DNA of 64,000 bases from the NCBI RefSeq assembly GCF_040253615.1, contig NZ_JBEJGY010000004.1, forward strand, positions 6,510,001 to 6,574,000, in the 5' to 3' direction. Positions 23,318 through 31,719 of this stretch are shown one piece after another; the stretch's first letter is position 1; each line of letters starts with the position of its first letter. The notes under the pieces were generated by a model. That model had not been told where the DNA came from. It made no database searches and saw only the letters and a program-made list of their open reading frames with translations. Both the position numbers and the translations under genes were made by a program. The stretch comes from Streptomyces sp. Edi4 (GTDB lineage: Bacteria; Actinomycetota; Actinomycetes; Streptomycetales; Streptomycetaceae).

Positions 23318-25060
23318 ATGGCCAAGCAGAACGTCGCAGAGCAGTTCGTCGACATCCTCGCGCGCGCGGGCGTCAAGCGGCTGTACGGAGTCGTCGGTGA
23401 CAGTCTCAACCCCGTCGTCGACGCCATCCGCCGCACCCCCGGCATCGACTGGATCCAGGTCAGGCACGAGGAGACCGCCGCGTTCGCGGCCGGCGCCGAG
23501 GCCCAGCTCACCGGGGGGCCGGCCGCGTGCGCGGGGTCGTGCGGCCCGGGCAACCTGCACCTCATCAACGGCCTCTACGACGCGCACCGCTCGATGGCCC
23601 CGGTCCTCGCCCTCGCCTCGCAGATCCCGTCGTCGGAGATCGGCCTCGGCTACTTCCAGGAGACCCACCCCGACCAGCTGTTCCGGGAGTGCTCCCACTA
23701 CAGCGAGTTGATCTCAAGCCCGCAGCAGATGCCACGCGTACTCCAGACGGCGATCCAGCACGCGATCGGCCGGGGCGGCGTGAGCGTCCTCGCGCTGCCC
23801 GGCGACATCGCCTCCGCCCCCGCCCCCGACAAGGCCATCGACCACGCCCTGATGACGTCCCGGCCCACGGTCCGGCCCGGGGACGGCGAGATCGACAGAC
23901 TCGCCGCCCTCATCGACAAGGCCAAGCGCGTCACCCTGTTCTGCGGCAGCGGCACCGCCGGCGCGCACGCGGAGGTCATGGAGTTCGCCGAGCGGATCAA
24001 GGCGCCCGTCGGGCACGCGCTGCGCGGCAAGGAGTGGATCCAGTACGACAACCCCTACGACGTCGGCATGAGCGGCCTGCTCGGGTACGGCGCCGCCTAC
24101 GAGGCGACCCACGCGTGCGACCTGCTCATCCTGCTCGGCACCGACTTCCCGTACAACGCCTTCCTGCCCGACGACGTCAAGATCGTCCAGGTCGACGTAC
24201 GCCCCGAACACCTCGGCCGGCGCTCGAAGCTGGAGCTCGCGGTGTGGGGGGACGTGAAGGAGACGCTGCGCTGTCTGACGCCCCGGGTCAAGGTCAAGAC
24301 GGACCGCAAGTTCCTCGACAGGATGCTCAAGAAACACGCCGACGCGCTGGAGGGCGTCGTCAAGGCGTACACCCGCAAGGTGGACAAGCACGTCCCGATC
24401 CATCCCGAGTACGTCGCCTCCGTCCTGGACGAACTCGCCGCCGAAGACGCCGTGTTCACCGTCGACACCGGTATGTGCAACGTCTGGGCGGCCCGCTACA
24501 TCTCGCCCAACGGCAGGCGCCGGATCATCGGTTCGTTCAGCCACGGCTCGATGGCCAACGCCCTGCCGCAGGCCATCGGCGCCCAGTTCACCGACCGTGG
24601 CCGCCAGGTGATCTCGATGTCGGGCGACGGCGGCTTCTCGATGCTGATGGGCGACTTCCTGACACTCGTCCAGTACGACCTGCCCGTGAAGATCGTGCTC
24701 TTCAACAACTCCTCGCTCGGCATGGTCGAGCTGGAGATGCTGGTCGCGGGCCTTCCCTCGTACGGGACGACCAACCACAACCCGGACTTCGCGGCCATCG
24801 CCCGCGCGGCCGGGGCGTACGGGGTGCGGGTGGAGAAGCCCAAGCAGCTCGGGAGCGCTCTCAAGGACGCGTTCCGGCACAAGGGGCCCGCGCTGATCGA
24901 CATCGTCACCGACCCGAACGCGCTCTCCATCCCGCCGAAGATCAGCGCCGAGATGGTCTCGGGCTTCGCCCTGTCGGCCAGCAAGATCGTCCTGGATGGC
25001 GGGGTGGGGCGCATGCTCCAGATGGCCCGCTCCAACCTGCGCAACGTACCCAGGCCTTAG
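23318..25060 (+). CDS. Thiamine-pyrophosphate enzyme, pyruvate dehydrogenase (quinone)/PoxB type
   Basis: 580-aa ThDP enzyme with the three domains of the acetolactate synthase/PoxB fold: PYR domain with catalytic Glu in RHEETAAFAAG, central domain with GSGTAGAHAEV, and PP domain with the ThDP motif GDGGFSMLMGDF...NN (about residues 435-463). The LCGxGxxG-like LFCGSGTAGA and the C-terminal extension after residue 550 favour pyruvate:quinone oxidoreductase over acetolactate synthase. The C-terminal amphipathic tail that activates E. coli PoxB is not clearly present. It starts 27 nt after the PP2C-like gene. Confidence 0.87.
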   Translation: MAKQNVAEQFVDILARAGVKRLYGVVGDSLNPVVDAIRRTPGIDWIQVRHEETAAFAAGAEAQLTGGPAACAGSCGPGNLHLINGLYDAHRSMAPVLALASQIPSSEIGLGYFQETHPDQLFRECSHYSELISSPQQMPRVLQTAIQHAIGRGGVSVLALPGDIASAPAPDKAIDHALMTSRPTVRPGDGEIDRLAALIDKAKRVTLFCGSGTAGAHAEVMEFAERIKAPVGHALRGKEWIQYDNPYDVGMSGLLGYGAAYEATHACDLLILLGTDFPYNAFLPDDVKIVQVDVRPEHLGRRSKLELAVWGDVKETLRCLTPRVKVKTDRKFLDRMLKKHADALEGVVKAYTRKVDKHVPIHPEYVASVLDELAAEDAVFTVDTGMCNVWAARYISPNGRRRIIGSFSHGSMANALPQAIGAQFTDRGRQVISMSGDGGFSMLMGDFLTLVQYDLPVKIVLFNNSSLGMVELEMLVAGLPSYGTTNHNPDFAAIARAAGAYGVRVEKPKQLGSALKDAFRHKGPALIDIVTDPNALSIPPKISAEMVSGFALSASKIVLDGGVGRMLQMARSNLRNVPRP

Positions 25061-25191
25061 AAGCGGGGTCCCTCGGCGAACCACGCGCCCGCCCCGCGCG
25101 TCCTCACCTTCACCCGGTGCCCCAACACCGTTTACGCTCAACCGGGTTACGCCGATGACCAGGCGAGAAGGGCCGGGGGATTCACACCATC

Positions 25192-27138
25192 ATGAGTGGT
25201 ACCGACGGGGAGAAGAACGGCGGGACGGACGACTATGTCGAGGGGGGCATCAAGCCCCTCGCGGTGAGCGATCCGGCGCGCATCGGGCCGTATCTGCTGC
25301 TGGGCCGGCTCGGCGCCGGCGGCATGGGGCGGGTGTTTTTGGCGCGTTCGGACAGCGGGCGCACCGTCGCCGTCAAGGTCGTACACGAAGAGCACGTGTC
25401 GGACGAGCACTTCCGGGCGCGCTTCCGGCGGGAGATCGAGGCGGCGCGCAAGGTCGGCGAGCGGTACACGGCGCCGGTGCTCGACGCGGGTCCCGACGAC
25501 GAGCCGCCATGGGTCGCCACGGGGTACGTCCCCGGGCTCTCGCTCGAACAGATCGTGCGACGGCACGGGCCGCTGCCGGCCGCGTCCCTGCACGCCCTCG
25601 CCGAGGGGCTGTTGAAGGCGCTCAAGGACATCCACGGCGTGGGGATCGTGCACCGCGACCTCAAGCCGTCCAACGTCATGCTCACCGTGGACGGCACCAA
25701 GGTCATCGACTTCGGGATCGCGCGGGCGCTTGAGACGTCCGTGGAGTCCCTGCTGACCAGTACGGGGATGGCGGTCGGCTCGCCCGGCTTCATGTCGCCC
25801 GAGCAGGTGCGCGGCCAGAGCGCCGGAGCCAAGAGCGATGTGTTCACCCTCGGGTGCGTGCTGACCTACGCCGCGACCGGGCAGCTGCCGTTCGGGCACG
25901 GGGCCAGCAATCAGCACGCCGTGATGTTCCAGATCGTCGAGGGCGAGCCCGACCTTGCGGGCGTCCAGGACGAGGCGCTGCGGGCGCTCATCGCCCGGTG
26001 CCTGGCCAAGGACATCGACCAACGACCCGGCGTGGACGAGCTGTTGGCGGACCCCGAGCGCACGCGTCCGCGTTCGGCGCGGGGTGCCTGGCTGCCCGCT
26101 GCGGTCGTCGCGCGGCTGGCGCAGCAGTCCGCGCGGCTGCTCGACGCCGAGGCGAAGCCGCTGCGGGAGCGGCCCGTGGACCGGGCGACCATCGGTCTGC
26201 GGCCCGGAGCCGGTCCCGGCGCGGGCGTCATCGAGGGGGAAGCCGTCACCTTGCGCGAGCGCGAGCGGGGACGGGAAGGGGAACGGGAACAGCGGCCTCG
26301 TCGCCGGCGCCGGCTGATCGTGCTGCCGGTCATCGCCGTGCTTGCGGTGGGCGGCGGCACGATCGCGGTGATCGCGCCCTTCGCGAGCGACAGCGGGAGC
26401 GGGGCGCACGCCGACGCCCCGGCCGCGAGCGCCAGCACCGGTGGGAGCGCGGGCCCGAGCGCCAGTGCCGGAGCGGGCCCGTCGGGCAGCAACTCGCCCA
26501 GTGCGCCCGGGGGTTCGCCCTCGCCTTCGGCGTCCGACAAGGACAAGGGTGACGCGAAGGGTCAGGACGGCAGGGCGGGCGACGGCGGGGTGAACGCCCC
26601 GGCGAACGGCGGGGTCTCGGCGCCCCCGGCCGGCGGCGCCGGAGGCGGAGGCGGCGGTCCGGCGAAAAGCGGTGGCGCGGGCGCCGGCGGGGGATCGGGG
26701 TCCTCGGGATCATCCAGTTCGTCCGGCGGGTCGGCTTCGTCCGGCGGGTCCGCTTCGTCCGGTGGTTCAGGGTCCGGCGGGTCGGGGCCCGGTGGTTCGG
26801 GGTCCTCCGGCGACAGCAAGCCGCCATCGGGCTCCCCGCCGCCGGACCTGAAGGCGTACCAGCTCAAGTACAACAACTCCTGCGTCGGCGCGTGTTCGAT
26901 GCCGTTCACCGCGAGCTGGACGCCGCTGTCCGAGGCGACCAGGTACGACATCCACTTCACCAACAAGGGCAGCAACTTCACCAAGAAGAACGTCGACACC
27001 ATCTACTCCACGGGCGGCAGCAGCTACGTCGTCAACGGCCCCTACTCCGGCGACGAGATCTGCGTCTCGGTGCGCGCGGCCAACAAATTCGGCGCTTCCG
27101 CCTGGGCGGAGACGTGGTGCGGCACGGTGCCCTACTGA
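25192..27138 (+). CDS. Membrane Ser/Thr protein kinase with extracellular FN3-like domain
   Basis: 648-aa Hanks-type kinase. Glycine loop at residues 39-48 (RLGAGGMGRV), Lys62 in AVKVV, HRDLKPSN (154-161), DFG (173-175) and SPE in place of APE. After a basic linker comes one transmembrane helix (about 375-397), a 150-residue extracytoplasmic linker of Gly, Ser and Ala with repeated SSGGSA units, and a C-terminal domain (about 555-648) with FN3-like features and three cysteines. There are no PASTA repeats. It is likely to sense something at the cell surface; the ligand is unknown. The PP2C-like gene lies two genes upstream. Confidence 0.9.
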   Translation: MSGTDGEKNGGTDDYVEGGIKPLAVSDPARIGPYLLLGRLGAGGMGRVFLARSDSGRTVAVKVVHEEHVSDEHFRARFRREIEAARKVGERYTAPVLDAGPDDEPPWVATGYVPGLSLEQIVRRHGPLPAASLHALAEGLLKALKDIHGVGIVHRDLKPSNVMLTVDGTKVIDFGIARALETSVESLLTSTGMAVGSPGFMSPEQVRGQSAGAKSDVFTLGCVLTYAATGQLPFGHGASNQHAVMFQIVEGEPDLAGVQDEALRALIARCLAKDIDQRPGVDELLADPERTRPRSARGAWLPAAVVARLAQQSARLLDAEAKPLRERPVDRATIGLRPGAGPGAGVIEGEAVTLRERERGREGEREQRPRRRRRLIVLPVIAVLAVGGGTIAVIAPFASDSGSGAHADAPAASASTGGSAGPSASAGAGPSGSNSPSAPGGSPSPSASDKDKGDAKGQDGRAGDGGVNAPANGGVSAPPAGGAGGGGGGPAKSGGAGAGGGSGSSGSSSSSGGSASSGGSASSGGSGSGGSGPGGSGSSGDSKPPSGSPPPDLKAYQLKYNNSCVGACSMPFTASWTPLSEATRYDIHFTNKGSNFTKKNVDTIYSTGGSSYVVNGPYSGDEICVSVRAANKFGASAWAETWCGTVPY

Positions 27139-27139
27139 G

Positions 27140-27171
27140 CCGGCCCGGCCGTTCGGGGGGCGACGGGCCGG
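27140..27171 (+). terminator. Hairpin after the kinase gene
   Basis: Arms CCGGCCCG and CGGGCCGG (8 bp) with a 16-nt loop, beginning at the stop codon. Confidence 0.4.
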
Positions 27172-28056
27172 TCCGTCCGCTCACGTACTCGCCAGTACGT
27201 CTCGCGTGTCCCGTGCGTACCCGGGGGGTGGCGCTCCGGGCGGGATGTCGTGGGACCGATGCGGGGGGCCGCCTTCGCGGACGGCGACGAACGGCCTACG
27301 GAAGGCTGTACGCGCCCGGTGCGGCACGGCGGCCCCCGTCTGCGAGCCCCGGCGTCCCGTGGCGCCCGCACCGCTCGGTGCCGGGTACGCCACAAGACGT
27401 AGCCGCGAGGGACGGATCGGCGCAGGCCGACCGGTCGGTGCGTCTGCGTGCGGAGCGACCCCAAGTGGTGGGGAAGTCAAGGGAGTTGGCGGCGGATCAT
27501 GCGGGGCGGCCCCGGTCCGCGCCCCGCCGCCGCTGCCAAGGGGATATGCCGGACGCGGGGGAGGGGTCGCCCTCGGGCCGACACCCGCGCGGTCGTCGAG
27601 CGGACCGCGCGTGGGCGAGCGCGGCACCGATCCGGCGAAACCGGGGCCGACCGACGCATCGGCCCTCCGCCACGGCCGGGCACCGCGGGTCGGCCCGCTG
27701 GATCCGCAGCCGGCTCACCGGCCCGGACGCGTACCGCCCTCCAGCGGCTCGAATGGCGCCGTCAACGGGCTGGGCGCGGCCCGTCGTCCGGCGCGCCCGG
27801 GCCCGTCGCCTTGTCCGGCGCATGCCGAACGGCAGGAGTGAGCCGACTGGGCGGCGGGGTCGCGCGGGGCGCATGAACGGGCGCACGGCCCGCTCGCGCG
27901 GGCCGCGCGCCGGAGCCCGACCACCCGGTGGCGCGCCTCCGTTGGGGGCCGGCCCTCGGCATTCTCTTTGGGTTGCCGCGGAATCACCATGAGTGACCAG
28001 GCCGAGGCGGGGCATGCATCCCGTGTGCGTGTTCGAGGGAGGAAGGTCGTCACACC
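27172..28056. other. Gene-free spacer of about 0.9 kb
   Basis: All frames on both strands give only arginine/proline-rich, mutually overlapping readings without family resemblance, so I see no protein gene. A 28-codon frame (27989-28075) ends as ATGA on the alternative start of the downstream ATPase gene and could be a leader, but it lacks a ribosome-binding site. No tRNA or repeat was recognised. Confidence 0.5.
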
Positions 28057-28539
28057 GTGCAGGTGGGGGCTATGACAGGGCATCAGGCAGGGTTCGGGTC
28101 CGCGGGGGCCGGGCCCGCCCGGACACCTGATGCGCAGCAGGGGGACCAGCGCCTGCTGTGCAGGAGAGTGGGGCACGCGGATCTAACGGCGGTGGCGGAA
28201 ATACGCCGCGCACTCAGGGAACTTCTGCGCTCCTCGCGGCATTCGCGAGCGGCGGACGTGGCGGAGCTGCTGACCAGTGAGCTGGTCACCAACGCCCTCG
28301 TGCACACGGACCGGGGCGCCGTGGTGACGGTGACGGTCGGGGAGACGGGGCTGCGCGTGGAGGTACGGGACTTCGCGACCGACCTGCCGACCCCGCGCCG
28401 GCCGACGTCCGACGACGGGACGCACGGCAGGGGCCTGGTCCTTGTCGAGGCGCTGGCGGACGCGTGGGGCGTGGACGAACACGAACGGGGAAAGATCGTC
28501 TGGTTCGAACTGGGCGACGGCGCGCCGCCGAGGTACTAG
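28057..28539 (+). CDS. RsbW-type ATP-binding protein (anti-sigma-factor kinase fold)
   Basis: 160-aa single-domain GHKL ATPase. The N-box is ELVTNALVHTD (about residues 72-82), G1 corresponds to VEVRDFATDLP and G2 to HGRGLVLVEALAD, as in the many short streptomycete RsbW/SpoIIAB-like proteins that bind sigma factors or anti-anti-sigma factors. GTG 28057 has a GGAGGAAGG site 10 nt upstream; ATG 28072 is the alternative and is overlapped by the stop of a 28-codon frame. No sigma factor or STAS partner is adjacent, so its target is unknown. Confidence 0.82.
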   Translation: MQVGAMTGHQAGFGSAGAGPARTPDAQQGDQRLLCRRVGHADLTAVAEIRRALRELLRSSRHSRAADVAELLTSELVTNALVHTDRGAVVTVTVGETGLRVEVRDFATDLPTPRRPTSDDGTHGRGLVLVEALADAWGVDEHERGKIVWFELGDGAPPRY

Positions 28540-28540
28540 C

Positions 28541-28587
28541 CGCCTCGCCCCGGCGCCCCGCCCAGGCGAGCGGCCGGGGCGATGGCG
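28541..28587 (+). terminator. Hairpin terminator after the RsbW-like gene
   Basis: Arms CGCCTCGCCCCGGC and GCCGGGGCGATGGCG pair over 13 bp with one small bulge; starts 1 nt after the stop. Confidence 0.5.
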
Positions 28588-28653
28588 CGCCGCCGACGGG
28601 GCGATGGGGGGGCGACGACAGGTCGACGGCGTGTCGACGACGGGGCGACGCGG

Positions 28654-29712
28654 TCAGCCGAACTGCTGCTCAAGGTCCTTCAGTTTGCGCTCCAGGGAGT
28701 CGAGCCGGGGCAACGCCTGGGTGTCGTCCTCGGCGGTGAGGTCCACGGTCCTCGCGGCCGGGGCATCAGGGCTCCCGACGGCCTGGAGGGAGGGCCGGGT
28801 GCGCTGCGGCAGTTGTCCCGGCTCCGCCTCGGCCGGCTCCGCGGCAGCCTTGGGCTGCGCGGAGCCGGGCCCCGGACCGAGCCCCTGGACACCGATCTGA
28901 CGGCCGCCCCTGCCGCGCCCCCAGGCCCGGTTCTGCCGGCTGAGCGCCTTGAGGTGCGCCCGGTCCAGCTTCTCCTGATCACGCCTGCGGAGCTTGTTCT
29001 CCTCCTTGGCGCGCTTGTCCTCGCGTACCTCGTCGACCGCCTCGTCCAGGGTGCGTACGCCTTCGAGGAGCATCAGCGACCAGGCGCCGAAGGTCTCCCT
29101 CGGGGCGCGCAGCCACCGCACGATCCGGATCTGCGGCAACGGCCTTGGCACCAGGCCCTGTTCGCGCAGTGCCGCCCGGCGCGTCTGTTTCAGGGCGCGG
29201 TCGAAGAGCACGGCGGCCGAGAGCGACATCCCGGCGAAGAACTGCGGGGCGCCCGCGTGGGCCATGCCGCGCGGGGCGTGCACCCAGTTGAACCAGGCCG
29301 CCGCGCCCGCGAACGTCCACACGAGCAGGCGTGAGCCGAGCGCCGCGTCACCGTGGCTCGCCTCGCGCACCGCGAGCACGGAACAGAACATGGCCGCGCC
29401 GTCGAGGCCGAAGGGGACCAGGTACTCCCAGCCGTCCGTCAGATTGAGGTTCTGCCGGCCGAAGCCGACCAGACCGTGGAAGGAGAGCGCGGCCGCCACC
29501 GCCGCGCAGCAGAACAGGAGCACATAGGAGGCGGTGCCGTACACCGCCTCCTTCCTTCTGCGGCGCTCCTCACTGCGCTCCCACGAGTCGTCGCCGGTGG
29601 CGTTGTCACCGGCGCGCTTGCCGCGAGCGAGCACTACCAGAGCCACGACGACCCCCACGATCATCACGCCGCCCGGAAGCAGCCAGTCAAGCGATATGTC
29701 GGTCAGTCGCAT
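28654..29712 (-). CDS. DUF2637 membrane protein (SpdB-like)
   Basis: 352-aa protein with a first hydrophobic segment at about residues 10-30, a basic loop, then three more helices between about 60 and 165 (ASYVLLFCCAAVAAALSFHG, EYLVPFGLDGAAMFCSVLA, LLVWTFAGAAAWFNWVHA). The FGLDGAAMFCSVLAVRE pattern marks DUF2637, a family that includes plasmid-spread (Spd) proteins and many chromosomal copies. The C-terminal 180 residues are basic then acidic and end in a predicted coiled coil (LDSLERKLKDLEQQFG). The start at 29712 follows an AAGGGA site by 6 nt. No conjugation genes are nearby, so it is probably a resident chromosomal member. Confidence 0.82.
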   Translation of the reverse strand: MRLTDISLDWLLPGGVMIVGVVVALVVLARGKRAGDNATGDDSWERSEERRRRKEAVYGTASYVLLFCCAAVAAALSFHGLVGFGRQNLNLTDGWEYLVPFGLDGAAMFCSVLAVREASHGDAALGSRLLVWTFAGAAAWFNWVHAPRGMAHAGAPQFFAGMSLSAAVLFDRALKQTRRAALREQGLVPRPLPQIRIVRWLRAPRETFGAWSLMLLEGVRTLDEAVDEVREDKRAKEENKLRRRDQEKLDRAHLKALSRQNRAWGRGRGGRQIGVQGLGPGPGSAQPKAAAEPAEAEPGQLPQRTRPSLQAVGSPDAPAARTVDLTAEDDTQALPRLDSLERKLKDLEQQFG

Positions 29713-29905
29713 GCGGTGTCCCTTGCATCGCGTAGGGCGTATCGGCCGCCATACTGCTCCAGCCGCGCGGGGCGGCAGGGGTTTTCGGGGCAAGAGGACG
29801 CCAACGGAGTGCGAGGGCAGCCTAATAGGGGCCATGAGCCCGAACTACCGTGCGGGGGAGGCGAGTTGCGTTCGACCGTTGCTCACCCGTACGGGTGGCA
29901 TGGAG

Positions 29906-30754
29906 TCAGGAAGCGGCGCTGAGCTTCGCCACGCGGTCGGCGTCGCAGGTGCGCGGGCACGTGACGCAGGTGTCCTCGGGGCGCACGGTGTAGAAGAGGC
30001 AGCAGCTCGCCCGGTCGCGGGTCGGCAGCCGGCGCCCGTCGGGCCCGGTCAGGTCGCGAAAGCCCGGGGTGCCCACATACGGCTTCTCGGTGCCGGGCAG
30101 CAGCGCGTCGAGCGCCGCCATCGCGCGCGTCTCCTCGCCGAGCAGCGAGCCGACGTACCAGAGCCCTTCGACGATCTCGTCCGTCGCCATGCCCCACAGG
30201 GCCCGCCTGCCCCGCCGCATGCGCGGCCCGAACCCGTCGAGCACCGGGCCCAGATGCTCGGCCACCGAGGTCCGCACCGCGCCTCGCAGTGCCTCCTCGT
30301 CCGCGACGACCCGGGCGCCGGGAAGGGCGGCCGCCGGGTCGTCGGGGAGGCAGGCGAACTCCCGCACCCGCACCGTCATCCGGCCAAGGGCCCGGTGGTG
30401 GGCCACGTCGGCGACCGGGATCCGGGGCACCCGGCGGCTCAGGAACCAGGGCACGGTCACAAGCAGGCAGGCCGGCCAGGCGTAGCGGTGGAAGCCGAAG
30501 GAGGCGATGACATCGGGGCGGGCCTGGTGTCCGTAGTCCCGCAGGACCTGGGCGTTGTCCCAGGCCAAGAAAGTGTCCAGGGCCGCGCCGCCCTCCGCGA
30601 GCTGCGCCGCGCCGACCCAGCCCGCGCCTCGCGGCGCCTGCTCCGATCGCGCCAGCTCCCTGATCCTCAGTGAGGGGAACACCTCGGCGAGGCGGGCGTA
30701 GGCGTCCGCGACGGGGCTCGGCAGCGGGCGGGGCAGCAAGGTGGAGACGGTCAT
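29906..30754 (-). CDS. FhuF-like (2Fe-2S)-binding protein, probable siderophore-iron reductase
   Basis: 282-aa protein ending in the FhuF-type cluster motif CC-x10-C-x2-C (SCCLFYTVRPEDTCVTCP), which binds a [2Fe-2S] centre and reduces ferric siderophore complexes in E. coli FhuF. The body has the usual VVTVPWFLSRRVPRI-like and DFGFHRYAW segments (here ASFGFHRYAW). ATG 30754 lies 27 nt from an iron box, so expression should be repressed by a DtxR-type regulator when iron is sufficient. No siderophore transporter is adjacent in the window. Confidence 0.86.
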   Translation of the reverse strand: MTVSTLLPRPLPSPVADAYARLAEVFPSLRIRELARSEQAPRGAGWVGAAQLAEGGAALDTFLAWDNAQVLRDYGHQARPDVIASFGFHRYAWPACLLVTVPWFLSRRVPRIPVADVAHHRALGRMTVRVREFACLPDDPAAALPGARVVADEEALRGAVRTSVAEHLGPVLDGFGPRMRRGRRALWGMATDEIVEGLWYVGSLLGEETRAMAALDALLPGTEKPYVGTPGFRDLTGPDGRRLPTRDRASCCLFYTVRPEDTCVTCPRTCDADRVAKLSAAS

Positions 30755-30780
30755 ACGGGACCACCGAATCACGATCGTTG

Positions 30781-30799
30781 GCAGGTAAGCCTTACCTTA
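30781..30799 (-). promoter_or_regulatory. Iron box (DmdR/DtxR-type operator)
   Basis: On the minus strand the site reads TAAGGTAAGGCTTACCTGC, matching 14 of 19 positions of the recalled consensus TTAGGTTAGGCTCACCTAA. It lies 27-45 nt upstream of the FhuF-like start, between two divergent genes. Confidence 0.7.
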
Positions 30800-30877
30800 G
30801 CGGATGTGTGCGATGTTTGAACTCGCGCTTTGTCCGCCTATGGTCTGTGGGGGCAGACGGAGCCGTGGGAGGCCGGG

Positions 30878-31639
30878 GTGGAGCAGGGCAGAGCGCGCGA
30901 GGCGGCCGTGCCGCCGTCCGGGTCACCCCGCGTCCCCGGGCAGGCGAAGGCCCCGGGCGCGCGCGCCGGCGACCCGCGCGGCGAGCACCTCCACGGTGGA
31001 CCGCCCGCGTCCCGCTCCGTCCACCGCCATTCGGTACGCGGCCAGATCCTGGCCGCCCTGCGCACCGCCCTGGTCGACGGCGAGCTCGCCCCCGGCGAGG
31101 TGTACTCGGCGCCGGCGCTCGGCGAACGGTTCGGGGTCTCCGCCACCCCCGTGCGCGAGGCGATGCAGCAGCTCAGCATCGAGGGCGCCGTCGAGGTCGT
31201 GCCGAACCGGGGCTTTCGGGTCACCGAGCGCAGCGCGCGCGAGCTGGCGGAGCTCGCCGAGGTGCGGGCCATGATCGAGGTGCCCGTCATGCTGCGGCTG
31301 GCCCGCACGGTCCCGGCGCGGCGCTGGGCCGAGCTGCGCCCCCTGGCCGAGGCCACCATCGAGGCGGCGGCCACCGGCGACCGCGCGGGCTACGCCGAAC
31401 GCGACCGCGCCTTCCACCGGGCCGTCCTCGCGCTCGCGGGCAACGAGCAGCTGGTGCAGGTGGCCGACGATCTGCACCGGCGCGCCCAGTGGCCGCTGAC
31501 CGCCGCGCCGGTGGCGCGCCGCGGCGACCTGGTGGCCGACGCGGCCGAACACCAGGCACTCCTGGACGCCCTGTGCGCCCAGAACCTGCCGGTCGTCCAG
31601 GCGCTGGTGCGCGAGCACTTCACCGGCTCAACCCTCTGA
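30878..31639 (+). CDS. GntR-family (FCD subfamily) transcriptional regulator
   Basis: 253-aa regulator. A disordered N-terminal stretch precedes the winged helix (about residues 55-120; GQILAALRTALVDGELAPGE, then LGERFGVSATPVREAMQQLS), followed by an all-helical FCD ligand domain (EVRAMIEVPVMLRLA, with AERDRAFHRAVLALAGN and AAEHQALLDAL). The FCD histidines and acidic residues expected to hold a metal or carboxylate are present. GTG 30878 was chosen for its GGGAGG site 5 nt upstream. Its target is unknown; it is divergent from the iron-controlled gene. Confidence 0.88.
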   Translation: MEQGRAREAAVPPSGSPRVPGQAKAPGARAGDPRGEHLHGGPPASRSVHRHSVRGQILAALRTALVDGELAPGEVYSAPALGERFGVSATPVREAMQQLSIEGAVEVVPNRGFRVTERSARELAELAEVRAMIEVPVMLRLARTVPARRWAELRPLAEATIEAAATGDRAGYAERDRAFHRAVLALAGNEQLVQVADDLHRRAQWPLTAAPVARRGDLVADAAEHQALLDALCAQNLPVVQALVREHFTGSTL

Positions 31640-31658
31640 GCCCCGCCGACGTGCGCGT

Positions 31659-31719
31659 CTGACACAGCGTCAATGTGCGGCCTGACGCTTCGTCACCTTG
31701 CCGTCCGACCTGGTGTCAG
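31659..31719. terminator. Nested palindromes between convergent genes
   Basis: Outer arms CTGACAC (31659-31665) and GTGTCAG (31713-31719) enclose two 13-bp palindrome-like units, TGACACAGCGTCA (31660-31672) and TGACGCTTCGTCA (31683-31695). The position between two convergent stops suggests a bidirectional terminator; binding sites for a protein are an alternative. Confidence 0.3.

Noticed and set aside
27206..28015. Several Arg/Pro-rich frames of 140-210 codons in the 0.9-kb spacer
   Set aside because: They overlap each other on both strands, have no ribosome-binding sites or motifs and unlike composition.
28654..29712. Integrated plasmid, suggested by the Spd-like DUF2637 protein
   Set aside because: No tra, rep, integrase or attachment-site sequence nearby; such proteins also occur as chromosomal singletons.
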